DNA of 64,000 bases, taken from positions 1-64,000 of the forward strand of contig UPXV01000011.1 of assembly GCA_900538465.1 (NCBI GenBank), written 5' to 3'. The notes under the pieces are model-generated. The model saw nothing but the letters and a program-made list of their open reading frames with translations, was not told where the DNA came from and did not search any database. Origin of the DNA: an uncultured Erysipelotrichaceae bacterium (GTDB lineage Bacteria; Bacillota_I; Bacilli_A; Erysipelotrichales; Coprobacillaceae). Of the stretch, positions 31,526 through 39,784 are shown in pieces (the stretch's first letter is position 1; each line of letters starts with the position of its first letter). Both the position numbers and the translations under genes were made by a program.

Positions 31526-34284
31526 TAAGCAGCAGGTGTTGAGGCACCTGGGGTTGTAAAACTATAAGGAGATAAATTGTTTGTTGCTCCAGCAGCAGTT
31601 GTTTCAACCATAGTGATTGTATATGAAGTAGCAGGAGCTAATTCATTAAATGTCACTTGTCCAGAAGCCGTTACATCTTGTGAAACACCATTAAGTGTCA
31701 CAGTAATCTTACTTCCAGGGGCAACTGTAAATTGAAGAACTAATTTCGTTGATTCAAGACTGACTTGAGAATAACTTGAGGCAGCCTGTGGAGCACCTTC
31801 AACAGTAATTGTTTGTGGAATCTTATTAGAAGTTGATTGTCCACTTTCAAATGCATAATATCCAGTCACAGTATAAGTTGCTCCAGGTGTTGGTGTAAAG
31901 TTCAATGTTGCAGTTGGTGTGCTTAATTTTTCGCTATGTACAACTTGACCACTGGCATCAGTGACATCAGCAACATAAACAACTTTTCCATAAATTTGAT
32001 GAATATCACCTAAATAAGGAACAGTATAATTTCCATATTGTTTTGTAGGTGTTGCATTTTGTGTCATAGATTCAGGATCATATGGTGTGAAGCTTACATT
32101 GATTTTTCCATCAGCAAGTGCTGCAGTAAATGATGCTAAATTATTTAATGATGCACCACTAGCGCTTCCACTAGGAGTATTTCCTTTTTTAAACCATCCA
32201 GAAACAATACGATCACTTGGAACGCCATCGCCTGGAGAAACATAAGGATAAATTCCTGAAATACATGAGGCTTTAACCACACCAGAAGGTTTACTTGGAT
32301 AAGAATTATTGACTTTTCCATTGTGAACATATTTGGCAATTAAGGCAGAGATTTGCGCTGCAGGAGTCCCTGTTGGATAATATCCTTTTTCTTGACCAGC
32401 AGCATCATATCCCACCCAAACACTCCATGAATAATCAGGAGAATAGGCAGCCATCCATAAGTCTTTGTTTTTACCAACTAATTTTTTATTCTTTGTTGTA
32501 GAGTCATGGTTAGATGTCCCTGTTTTGGCACCAATTTGAAGTCCCATATTCATTCTTGAATAAGAACCAGTTCCAGATTTTACATAACCTGTCATAACTT
32601 CACGAATCATAAATGCAGATTCTGCAGATAACGCTTGTTTTTTCTCTTTTTGACATTGTTCATCAAGATTAATCACTTCACCAGTTGATAAGATTTCAAT
32701 ACTTTTCACTGTATGAGGTTCAATGTATGTTCCACCGTTGGCAATCACAGCATAAGCAGCTGCTTGTTCTTCTGGTGAAATACCACCATTTTCCCAACCA
32801 CCAATAGCGTAACCTAAATTTCCAGGATTTTCTTTATACATATCAAATCCTAGTCCTTCAAGGTAACTTGCCATTTTTTTATCACCAATTTTATCTAAAA
32901 CTTCTTTATAAGTTTGAATTGCAGCTAAGTTCCAAGATTGAGAAAGAGCTTCAGTAATTGAAACATCACCATGGAATTTTCCATCCCAGTTCTTTGGCTG
33001 ATAACTTCCAGTTAAAGGAATATCATGGACATAGTGAGCTGTTGAATAGTCTAAAAATTCAAAAGCTGATGCATAAGAAATTAATGGTTTTAAAGATGAA
33101 CCAGGTTGGTTTCTTTGACCATAACTATAATTGGCACTCTTAGCCATGTTTTCTTTACTAGCAGCATAGGCATAAGATGTTCCCATTGGCACATAATCTC
33201 TTCCAGCTAAAACCCCAACAATTCTTCCTGTTGTAGATTCTTGGACCATAGCCCCAGTTTTCATGTACTTGTCTGGGAATTTGAAATTTTTCCCTGTTGA
33301 AATATCATTTAACTTTTCTTGTAAATCTGTATTGATATAAGTTGTAATACGCATTGGCGTTTCCTGAGGATCATATCCTGTCTTTTCATAAACTTCACGT
33401 GTAACTTTATCGGCATAAGCTTGATATTGTCCAGATGAAGAAATTGGATTTGATTTTAATGTATTTTCCACTGGAATCGCTTTTGTTGTTTCGTATTCTT
33501 CTTTTGTAATATAGCCATGATCATACATTAAATAAAGAATTGTATCACGACGTTTTTGAGCTTTCTCTAAATCTTTGAATGGATCAAAACTATTTGGAGA
33601 ATTCAATGTTCCAGCTAACAAAGCTGCTTCAGGTAATGTTAAATTTTGAACAGCTTTATCAAAATAATAACGACTTGCAGCATAAATACCAATAGCTTTA
33701 TTTCCATAACCAAAATAAATTTTATTTAAATATAACTCTAAAATTTCTTCTTTTGATGTTTGAGAAGTCGCTTCAATTGCTAAAATGATTTCGCCTACTT
33801 TTCTTTCAATGGTTTGTTCTTCTTTAGGATAATATGATTTTTTAATAACCTGTTGAGTAATTGTCGAACCACCACCAGTAATTCCCCCGGCAGCAAGATT
33901 TCCTAGAAAAGCTTTGACAATACGCGGTAAGTCAAAACCATTGTGTTCAAAGAAACGTGAATCTTCAGCTGCCACAACAGCATCAATCATCACTTGAGGA
34001 ATATCATCATATGAGACATTTTTTCTCACACCATCTTGACCATATGAATAATATTCTTTACCATTAGATGATACTTGAACAGATGATTCATTGTTCATTA
34101 ATTTTTCTTTTGAAAAGCCATCAATTTGTTTAAAAATTCCAACTCCAAAATAAATTCCAACAGAAGCAATCAAAACAGCAACAGTCACTAAAGAAATCGT
34201 AATGATTCTTTTTCTTTGTTGTTTTTGTTTTGCTAATTGTTGAGGAGTTTTTGGCTGTTTATTTGTTTTTTCTTTTTTCATCAT
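31525..34284 (-). CDS. ponA: Class A penicillin-binding protein 1A
   Basis: Bifunctional peptidoglycan synthase, 919 aa, anchored by one helix (residues about 28-50). Glycosyltransferase (GT51): AAEDSRFFEHNG with catalytic Glu107 and TGGGSTITQQ. Transpeptidase: SSLK (Ser396), SQSWN and KTGTS (from 587). The C-terminal ~200 residues hold fibronectin-type or PASTA-like beta repeats rich in Thr/Ser/Pro. Overlaps recU by 4 nt, the recU-ponA operon conserved in Firmicutes. Two adjacent ATGs (34284, 34281) are both possible; the second is better spaced from GGAGG. Confidence 0.95.
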   Translation of the reverse strand: MMKKEKTNKQPKTPQQLAKQKQQRKRIITISLVTVAVLIASVGIYFGVGIFKQIDGFSKEKLMNNESSVQVSSNGKEYYSYGQDGVRKNVSYDDIPQVMIDAVVAAEDSRFFEHNGFDLPRIVKAFLGNLAAGGITGGGSTITQQVIKKSYYPKEEQTIERKVGEIILAIEATSQTSKEEILELYLNKIYFGYGNKAIGIYAASRYYFDKAVQNLTLPEAALLAGTLNSPNSFDPFKDLEKAQKRRDTILYLMYDHGYITKEEYETTKAIPVENTLKSNPISSSGQYQAYADKVTREVYEKTGYDPQETPMRITTYINTDLQEKLNDISTGKNFKFPDKYMKTGAMVQESTTGRIVGVLAGRDYVPMGTSYAYAASKENMAKSANYSYGQRNQPGSSLKPLISYASAFEFLDYSTAHYVHDIPLTGSYQPKNWDGKFHGDVSITEALSQSWNLAAIQTYKEVLDKIGDKKMASYLEGLGFDMYKENPGNLGYAIGGWENGGISPEEQAAAYAVIANGGTYIEPHTVKSIEILSTGEVINLDEQCQKEKKQALSAESAFMIREVMTGYVKSGTGSYSRMNMGLQIGAKTGTSNHDSTTKNKKLVGKNKDLWMAAYSPDYSWSVWVGYDAAGQEKGYYPTGTPAAQISALIAKYVHNGKVNNSYPSKPSGVVKASCISGIYPYVSPGDGVPSDRIVSGWFKKGNTPSGSASGASLNNLASFTAALADGKINVSFTPYDPESMTQNATPTKQYGNYTVPYLGDIHQIYGKVVYVADVTDASGQVVHSEKLSTPTATLNFTPTPGATYTVTGYYAFESGQSTSNKIPQTITVEGAPQAASSYSQVSLESTKLVLQFTVAPGSKITVTLNGVSQDVTASGQVTFNELAPATSYTITMVETTAAGATNNLSPYSFTTPGASTPAA

Positions 34285-34871
34285 TCGTCCTCCTTAAAAT
34301 ACACCTCATCTATAACCTTCAAATAATCCAAACGGGGTTGATAACCCTGCGGAATCAAATGTCCTAAATTATGAATTTGATCATAGGTCATTGATTTTCT
34401 ATGAGAATGATAATAGGCACAAATCACATGACTTGCGTCAATTAAGTATACCTCATTTAGACTTGTAAATGCAATAATAACAAATGCAATTCCTCCATGA
34501 TCGATAATTCTTTGCAAATGATCAATTTGATGTTTCGAGATATTTCCAAAAGGGAAAGTCTTTACTTTTGTTTCTTTAGCTTCAAAATCAACATACTTTC
34601 CTCGATAAATTCCATTATAATCTGTTGTTGAAGGTGTCTTATAATATGCCTCAACAATTTTAGCAGATTCTCTACGAGGATAATCAACTTTCACAATCTG
34701 AATAGGGGTAGGTTTTTTATAAATAACCGCCTTATTGTGATGAAGATAATATTCATTAGATAAGGAAATATCTTCTTCTAATGACATTCCACGGTGAGCA
34801 GTATAGTGTTTTTTTGAAGTTTGTGTCATTTGATGACTTGACGTTTTCTTCATATTTGGATAATTAACCAT
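34281..34871 (-). CDS. recU: Holliday junction resolvase RecU
   Basis: Resolves Holliday junctions in recombination and helps chromosome segregation; 196 aa. The PD-(D/E)xK core includes YRGKYVDFEAKETK near 105-118, with the family pattern around it: GIYRGKYVDFEAKET, then FPFGNISKHQIDHL and GGIAFVIIAF. A basic N-terminal region of ~45 residues precedes the core. GGATGAGG lies before the start. The 3' end is coupled to ponA. Confidence 0.95.
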   Translation of the reverse strand: MVNYPNMKKTSSHQMTQTSKKHYTAHRGMSLEEDISLSNEYYLHHNKAVIYKKPTPIQIVKVDYPRRESAKIVEAYYKTPSTTDYNGIYRGKYVDFEAKETKVKTFPFGNISKHQIDHLQRIIDHGGIAFVIIAFTSLNEVYLIDASHVICAYYHSHRKSMTYDQIHNLGHLIPQGYQPRLDYLKVIDEVYFKEDE

Positions 34872-35030
34872 AGCCTCATCCTTTCAATTATTATCTTCTA
34901 TATTATAACATATATTTTTCATATCTTGTCTAAATTGTTCATAGAATTTATTGATTTTCATCTTTTTTTAAAAAAATCTTGCATTTAGAGTCGTTTTTTG
35001 TGAAAATATGGAGGAGGTAGGTGGATAAAA

Positions 35031-35366
35031 ATGGCGAATAAGATTCAATTGAGTCCAAAGAAAATTTTAAATAAACAATTTCAAATAGACTTTAAAGGGT
35101 ATAGTGCGACTGAAGTAGACTATTTTCTTGATACAATTGTTGAAGATTATGAAACATTTGCAGATATGTTAAATGAATCATATGAACAAATTGATAATCT
35201 TCAAAAAGAAAACGAAGCCTTAAAAATGAAACTATCAAATTTAGAAAAAGAAAAATTATTACAACAAGATAACATTCGTACAATGGAAGAGAATTTGTCA
35301 TCAAATGTTGATTTGTTAAAAAGAATTTCAAGTTTAGAAAAAGAGGTTTACAAAAGCAAGGAATAA
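35031..35366 (+). CDS. gpsB: Cell-division regulator GpsB
   Basis: DivIVA-like adaptor that links PBP1 to the divisome; 111 aa. The N-terminal lipid/PBP-binding domain (ILNKQFQIDFKGYSATEVDYFLD) is followed by a coiled coil from about residue 35 to 100. GGAGGTAGGTGG precedes the ATG. It lies between ponA-recU and rnpB, exactly as in Bacillus. Its own terminator precedes rnpB. Confidence 0.93.
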   Translation: MANKIQLSPKKILNKQFQIDFKGYSATEVDYFLDTIVEDYETFADMLNESYEQIDNLQKENEALKMKLSNLEKEKLLQQDNIRTMEENLSSNVDLLKRISSLEKEVYKSKE

Positions 35367-35380
35367 AACTTGCTTTTTCT
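35352..35380 (+). terminator. Terminator after gpsB
   Basis: 9-bp perfect stem (35352-35360 with 35369-35377), followed by TCTTTCTT. Overlaps the stop codon. Confidence 0.8.
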
Positions 35381-35383
35381 TTC

Positions 35384-35411
35384 TTGATTTTTTTAAAAAA
35401 CAGTGTACAAT
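35384..35411 (+). promoter_or_regulatory. Promoter of rnpB
   Basis: TTGATT (35384-35389) and TACAAT (35406-35411) with a 16-nt spacer, directly before RNase P RNA. Confidence 0.75.
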
Positions 35412-35415
35412 AGGA

Positions 35416-35757
35416 TTGCTCATGAGAACCGATTGCTACGAAAGTAGAGGAAAGTCCGGGCATCCACAATCTGTGATGATTGTAGTGTTTGTACTGCGTC
35501 TAAGAAATGCAGGTAGCTTTTTGCTAACGACAGACCTAAAGCCTAAACATTTATGCATGGCCGATAAGTCACAAAGTGCCACAGAAACAATCTCTCTTTG
35601 AAAAAAGAGAATGAAAAGAGGTAAACTCTGCAAGGATGAAACCCAAATTTTGGTAGGGGAATCTTGAATTTTGGAAACGAACAAAATCAAGAATGTGCAA
35701 GCATAGATAAATAATCGGTTGAAAAACAGAACTCGGCTTATCAGAATGAGCTATATT
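35416..35757 (+). ncRNA. rnpB: RNase P RNA (bacterial class B)
   Basis: Catalytic RNA that matures tRNA 5' ends; about 340 nt. Conserved landmarks: GAGGAAAGTCC at 35447-35457, the ACGACAGA core near 35526-35533, the TTTTGGTAGGGGAA element at 35648-35661, and ACAGAACTCGGCTTATCAG near 35727-35745. The outer P1 helix is visible as GCTCAT (35418-35423) with ATGAGC (35746-35751). Class B is suggested by Firmicute context and the TTTTGGTAGGGGAA element. End points are approximate. Confidence 0.93.
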
Positions 35758-35761
35758 TTTT

Positions 35762-35787
35762 GTCGATGAAAATCGACTTTTTATTTT
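35762..35787 (+). terminator. Terminator of rnpB
   Basis: 6-bp stem GTCGAT/ATCGAC (35762-35767 with 35772-35777), GAAA tetraloop, followed by TTTTTATTTT. Confidence 0.85.
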
Positions 35788-35924
35788 AAAAAAATAAAAA
35801 AATTCATAACAAAGACATAATTTCATAAAATAATAGTGTTAGTGTGTTGTCAAAATGATGATTTTATGATTTAATATGATTATTATTGGGTGAATTGCGC
35901 AATCAACATAAAGGAGGTACTTTT

Positions 35925-36851
35925 GTGGATAATTTAGGTGCTGATATTACTCGCCAAAGAGAAGCTAAAAATATGACAATAGAAGAACTGTCACAAAAGA
36001 CAAAAATTTCTGTTGCAGTGTTAAAGGATATAGAAAATGGAAAGTTTGATCGCTATAAAGGTGATGAGGCTTATGTCAAAATGTATTTAAAGAAAATTTC
36101 CAATGTTTTAAGCATGGATGCAGACACGATGACACAACAATATATTGAATTAACACGTGAAATCAAGATGGAAGAATTACGTGAAAAACAAGAAGAAGAG
36201 AACCATAATGAAGATATTGTCAAAAAAGGAAAGAAGTTTTCCTTTGATGCTCCTCAATTGACAAGAAAACCTTCAGTTTATGAAGATAAATCACATGTTA
36301 CAATTATTCGAGCTGCTATTATTTTGGTGTTGCTTTGTTTGGTTATTGTTGTGATTTGGTATGGTTTTTATTCAACGAGATCACAAAGCAAGGATCCAAA
36401 CTTTGTACCACAAACACAAACATCAGTTGAAGGAAATATTCCAACGGATGAACCAAATTCTACCAATCCTACAGATAATAATCAAAATACACCAGCATCT
36501 TCAAATGTTGAAATAACGCGTAATGATCGATTGGATTTTACATTTAAATTACCAGAAGGTAGTGAAAAATTTACTTTTAAAATAGAATTTGGAAATAAAT
36601 CATGGGCACAACTTTTTGTCAATGGAAAAGCATATGATCAATTTGAATCAAAAATATATCAACCTTCAGAAGATGGGAAACCTGAAACTGTAGAGTTAGA
36701 ATTTACTGTTGCTGATTTTGAAAACTTAAGATTGAAAAATGGATATAGTGCGGGACATCACTATTATATTAACAATCAAGAAATCCCATTAACTGATGAA
36801 GATGTTTCATACAGTGTTTCAACATTAAAATTGGCATTAGCGAAGGAATAA
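35925..36851 (+). CDS. rodZ: RodZ-like cell-shape protein
   Basis: Bitopic membrane protein of 308 aa that tethers MreB to the elongation machinery. Cytoplasmic helix-turn-helix at residues about 5-70 (DITRQREAKNMTIEELSQKT), one membrane helix near 127-148, a Ser/Thr/Asn/Pro linker and a C-terminal DUF4115 beta domain. The start is GTG at 35925, 7 nt after AAAGGAGG; the frame is open upstream without a ribosome site. Heads the rodZ-pgsA-cinA-recA cluster. Confidence 0.88.
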   Translation: MDNLGADITRQREAKNMTIEELSQKTKISVAVLKDIENGKFDRYKGDEAYVKMYLKKISNVLSMDADTMTQQYIELTREIKMEELREKQEEENHNEDIVKKGKKFSFDAPQLTRKPSVYEDKSHVTIIRAAIILVLLCLVIVVIWYGFYSTRSQSKDPNFVPQTQTSVEGNIPTDEPNSTNPTDNNQNTPASSNVEITRNDRLDFTFKLPEGSEKFTFKIEFGNKSWAQLFVNGKAYDQFESKIYQPSEDGKPETVELEFTVADFENLRLKNGYSAGHHYYINNQEIPLTDEDVSYSVSTLKLALAKE

Positions 36852-36852
36852 T

Positions 36853-37446
36853 ATGAATTTACCAAATAAATTAACAATTATTCGATTAATTAGTGTCCCA
36901 CTCTTTGTGATTATTTATTTAATTCCCTATCAAACGTTAGGCATCCAAGTGCCTACGTTTGATATTTTATCAACACAATTATCCTTGTTGGATATTGTTT
37001 TGTTCTTTATTTTTACAATGTCTGCTTTGACTGATTATTTAGATGGCTATTTAGCTAGAAAAAACAATATGGTAACAACTTTTGGAAAGTTTATTGATCC
37101 TATCGCTGATAAGTTGATTGTCAATACAGCACTTTTACTGTTGGCATCATCAAATGATATTTCTATACTCATACCGATTATTATGATTTCTAGAGATACA
37201 ATTGTTGATGCTATTCGTTTGGTTGCAAGTCAAAAAAATGTTGTTTTAGCAGCCAGTTTGTTAGGAAAAGCCAAGACGATGACGCAAATGATTGCGATTT
37301 GTATATTGCTATTGCATAATGTGGTTTTTGCTGCTTTAGGAATCCCTATGGATCAAATTATGATTTGGATAGCAACATGTATTTCTGTTGTCAGTGGTAT
37401 TGATTACTTTATTAAGAATCGTCAATATATTATGGAGAGTATGTAA
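36853..37446 (+). CDS. pgsA: Phosphatidylglycerophosphate synthase
   Basis: Membrane CDP-alcohol phosphotransferase making phosphatidylglycerophosphate from CDP-diacylglycerol and glycerol-3-phosphate; 197 aa. The metal-binding motif D-G-x2-A-R-x8-G-x3-D-x3-D is seen as DYLDGYLARKNNMVTTFGKF then IDPIADK at residues about 57-87. About five or six helices. It starts one base after rodZ and ends one base before cinA. Confidence 0.94.
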   Translation: MNLPNKLTIIRLISVPLFVIIYLIPYQTLGIQVPTFDILSTQLSLLDIVLFFIFTMSALTDYLDGYLARKNNMVTTFGKFIDPIADKLIVNTALLLLASSNDISILIPIIMISRDTIVDAIRLVASQKNVVLAASLLGKAKTMTQMIAICILLLHNVVFAALGIPMDQIMIWIATCISVVSGIDYFIKNRQYIMESM

Positions 37447-37447
37447 A

Positions 37448-37912
37448 ATGGATGAATTAGCGAGTCTTTTGATTGAAAGAAATATTTCAATTAGTAGTGT
37501 TGAAAGTTTTACAGTTGGTGGTTTTGCCAATATGATTGGGAGTATCAGTGGAATTTCCGCTGTTTATCGTGGGAGTTTAGTGAGTTATCAAACACGCATT
37601 AAACGTGATGTCTTGCATATTGATGAAAAAGTCATTGATAAATTTGGTGTTGTTTCAACAGAAGTTGCAGGATTGATGGCGATACAAGGTCAAAAAATGT
37701 TTGAAAGTGATATATGTATATCATTTACAGGAAATGCTGGGCCTTTAGCGATGGAAGGCAAACCAGTTGGATTGATTTATATTGGAATTGCTTATCAAGA
37801 AAAGATTCATACTTTTTGTTTTCAACTCTCAGGAACAAGAGAAGAAATCAAAAAACAAGGGATTTTGTTAGGAATTGAAAAAATTTTAAATATTTTGAAG
37901 AAAAATGGATAA
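37448..37912 (+). CDS. CinA C-terminal domain protein (PncC-like)
   Basis: Stand-alone nicotinamide-nucleotide amidase-type domain, 154 aa; the N-terminal ADP-ribose pyrophosphatase domain of full CinA is absent. Family landmarks: VESFTVGGFANMIG (normally ESCTGG, so the Cys is replaced by Phe), GSLVSYQTRIKRDVLHI, FTGNAGPLAMEGKPVGLIYIG. The altered ESCTGG motif may affect amidase activity. ATG 37448 lies one base after pgsA with its ribosome site (GGAG) inside that gene. Position before recA is conserved. Confidence 0.85.
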   Translation: MDELASLLIERNISISSVESFTVGGFANMIGSISGISAVYRGSLVSYQTRIKRDVLHIDEKVIDKFGVVSTEVAGLMAIQGQKMFESDICISFTGNAGPLAMEGKPVGLIYIGIAYQEKIHTFCFQLSGTREEIKKQGILLGIEKILNILKKNG

Positions 37913-37948
37913 AAAATGTTGTATATATAAGTAAGGAGGGAAATTCTT

Positions 37949-38995
37949 ATGGCAGAAAAGAAAACCAAAAAATCAGAGGCTGTCTCTGATAATAAAGAAA
38001 AAGCACTAGATGATGCAATTAAACAAATTGAAAAACAATTTGGTAAAGGTGCAGTCATGAAATTAGGAGATCGTGTGGCAGTGGATATTGATGTCATTCC
38101 AACAGGATCTATGACTTTGGATGCAGCACTAGGAATTGGTGGTTATCCAAAAGGACGTATTATTGAAATTTATGGACCTGAATCAAGTGGGAAAACAACA
38201 TTAACTTTACATGCGATTGCTGAAGTTCAAAAACAGGGTGGACGTGCAGCTTTTATTGATGCTGAACATGCGATTGATCCCGTTTATGCAAGAAACTTAG
38301 GTGTCAATGTAGATGAATTGATTTTATCTCAGCCAGATAGTGGTGAACAGGGATTGGCGATTGCTGAAACATTGGTGAAAAGTGATGCGATTGATTTGGT
38401 TGTTGTAGACTCAGTTGCAGCCCTTGTTCCACAAGTTGAATTGGATGGTGAAATTAGTGATAATTCAGTCGGGTTACAAGCTCGTATGATGTCAAAAGCT
38501 ATGCGTCGTCTTTCTGGTTTGATGAACAAAACATCATGTACAATCATTTTTATTAATCAGTTACGTGAAAAAATTGGTGTTATGTATGGAAATCCTGAAA
38601 CAACAACAGGTGGACGTGCTTTGAAATTCTACTCATCAGTCCGTATTGAGATTAGACGTAGTGAAGCTATTAAAAATGGAACTGATGTAATTGGAAATAA
38701 AGTGAATATCAAGGTTGTTAAAAACAAAGTGGCTCCACCATTTAAAACAACAAGTGTTGATATTATTTATGGTAAAGGAATTGCTAGAGATGGTGAAGTG
38801 ATTGATTTAGCAGTAGAACATAATATTATTGATAAATCGGGTGCATGGTATGCTTATCTTGGTGAAAAGATTGGCCAAGGTCGTGAAAATGTTAAAGTTT
38901 TTATGGCTGAACATCCTGAAGTTATGGCTGAAGTTGAAGATAAGTTAAAAGCTGTCTTGTTTCAACATGATGAAGAGTTAGAAAAAGCCTCATAA
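37949..38995 (+). CDS. recA: Recombinase RecA
   Basis: DNA strand-exchange ATPase, SOS co-protease; 348 aa. Walker A GPESSGKTT near residue 74, Walker B VVVDSVAALVP near 149, and the L2 DNA-binding loop region REKIGVMYGNPETTTGGRAL near 204-223. AAGGAGGG precedes the ATG. No classical Gram-positive LexA box (CGAAC-N4-GTTCG) was seen upstream. Ends with a perfect terminator. Confidence 0.98.
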   Translation: MAEKKTKKSEAVSDNKEKALDDAIKQIEKQFGKGAVMKLGDRVAVDIDVIPTGSMTLDAALGIGGYPKGRIIEIYGPESSGKTTLTLHAIAEVQKQGGRAAFIDAEHAIDPVYARNLGVNVDELILSQPDSGEQGLAIAETLVKSDAIDLVVVDSVAALVPQVELDGEISDNSVGLQARMMSKAMRRLSGLMNKTSCTIIFINQLREKIGVMYGNPETTTGGRALKFYSSVRIEIRRSEAIKNGTDVIGNKVNIKVVKNKVAPPFKTTSVDIIYGKGIARDGEVIDLAVEHNIIDKSGAWYAYLGEKIGQGRENVKVFMAEHPEVMAEVEDKLKAVLFQHDEELEKAS

Positions 38996-39005
38996 GAGGC
39001 TTTTT
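38982..39005 (+). terminator. Terminator after recA
   Basis: 10-bp perfect stem (38982-38991 with 38996-39005), ATAA loop, T-run in the 3' arm. Confidence 0.88.
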
Positions 39006-39006
39006 A

Positions 39007-39035
39007 TTGTTTTCTTGGTAGGGTTTTGTTATAAT
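39007..39035 (+). promoter_or_regulatory. Promoter of the TetR-like gene
   Basis: TTGTTT (39007-39012) and TATAAT (39030-39035) with a 17-nt spacer. Confidence 0.65.
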
Positions 39036-39058
39036 GAATGGCATTGAGAGGTAATGGT

Positions 39059-39634
39059 ATGGCAAATTTTACAAAGAAAGCATTAATGGCATCATTTGCA
39101 AAGTTATTAAATGAAAAGCCATTTGATAAAATAACAGTTCAAGATATTGTGGATGATTGTCAAGTGAATCGCAATACATTTTATTATCATTTTCAAGATA
39201 TTTATATGTTACTAGAGTGTTTATTGGAAGAGGAATGTCAAAAAGTAGAAGCATGGTTAGTTTTACAAAACCAAGATGGTTTAGGAAATAATTTGTCTTG
39301 GCAACAATGTTTTGAAATTGGTTTTTCGTTTGCTTTTCATAATAAAATCGCTGTTTATCATCTTTATCAGTCTATGAATCGTGAGACATTGGAATATTAT
39401 TTAGGGCGTGTGATTGAAAATATTTTAAAAACATATATAGATGTTTATTTTTCTAATCAAAAGATTAGTGAAGAAAGAAAAAAATTTATTATTAAGTTTT
39501 ATAAATATGGAATTACTGGTATTTGTTTAGAATGGATTGCCAATGAATTTTCAGATATGGATATTCAAAAACGTTATATTCAAGATATTGAAAAAAGTTT
39601 TCGTCGTAGTCTTATTCATTCTATTGATGAATAA
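39059..39634 (+). CDS. TetR/AcrR-family regulator (DhaS-like)
   Basis: DNA-binding regulator of 191 aa. The TetR helix-turn-helix is at residues about 5-55 (KPFDKITVQDIVDDCQVNRNTFYYHFQDIY), closest in style to the DhaS/TetR_C_8 group. The C-terminal ligand domain is helical. ATG 39059 is chosen, 7 nt from GAGAGG. It sits alone between recA and rny with its own promoter and terminator, so its targets are elsewhere. Confidence 0.85.
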   Translation: MANFTKKALMASFAKLLNEKPFDKITVQDIVDDCQVNRNTFYYHFQDIYMLLECLLEEECQKVEAWLVLQNQDGLGNNLSWQQCFEIGFSFAFHNKIAVYHLYQSMNRETLEYYLGRVIENILKTYIDVYFSNQKISEERKKFIIKFYKYGITGICLEWIANEFSDMDIQKRYIQDIEKSFRRSLIHSIDE

Positions 39635-39660
39635 AGTTTGTCAAATTGGCAGACTTTTTT
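39634..39660 (+). terminator. Terminator after the TetR-like gene
   Basis: 10-bp stem with two G-T pairs (39634-39643 with 39647-39656), followed by T. Confidence 0.7.
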
Positions 39661-39699
39661 AATTTCTAGTGGAAGCCATTCCATTATTTCCATATTTTA

Positions 39700-39728
39700 T
39701 TGTCAATTTCACAAAAATACGGTATAAT
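39700..39728 (+). promoter_or_regulatory. Sigma-A promoter of rny
   Basis: TTGTCA (39700-39705) and TATAAT (39723-39728) with a 17-nt spacer. Confidence 0.8.
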
Positions 39729-39784
39729 AAGAAATGTGCTTAATGCACTATATGAAATTTATCATAGGAAATAGGAGGAATATT

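Noticed and set aside
35416..35826. Several short open frames on both strands downstream of gpsB
   Set aside because: They lie in RNase P RNA, whose conserved sequence elements and terminator explain the region.
37913..37948. LexA (SOS) box before recA
   Set aside because: No CGAAC-N4-GTTCG-like element seen in the short intergenic gap; the operon promoter is further upstream.
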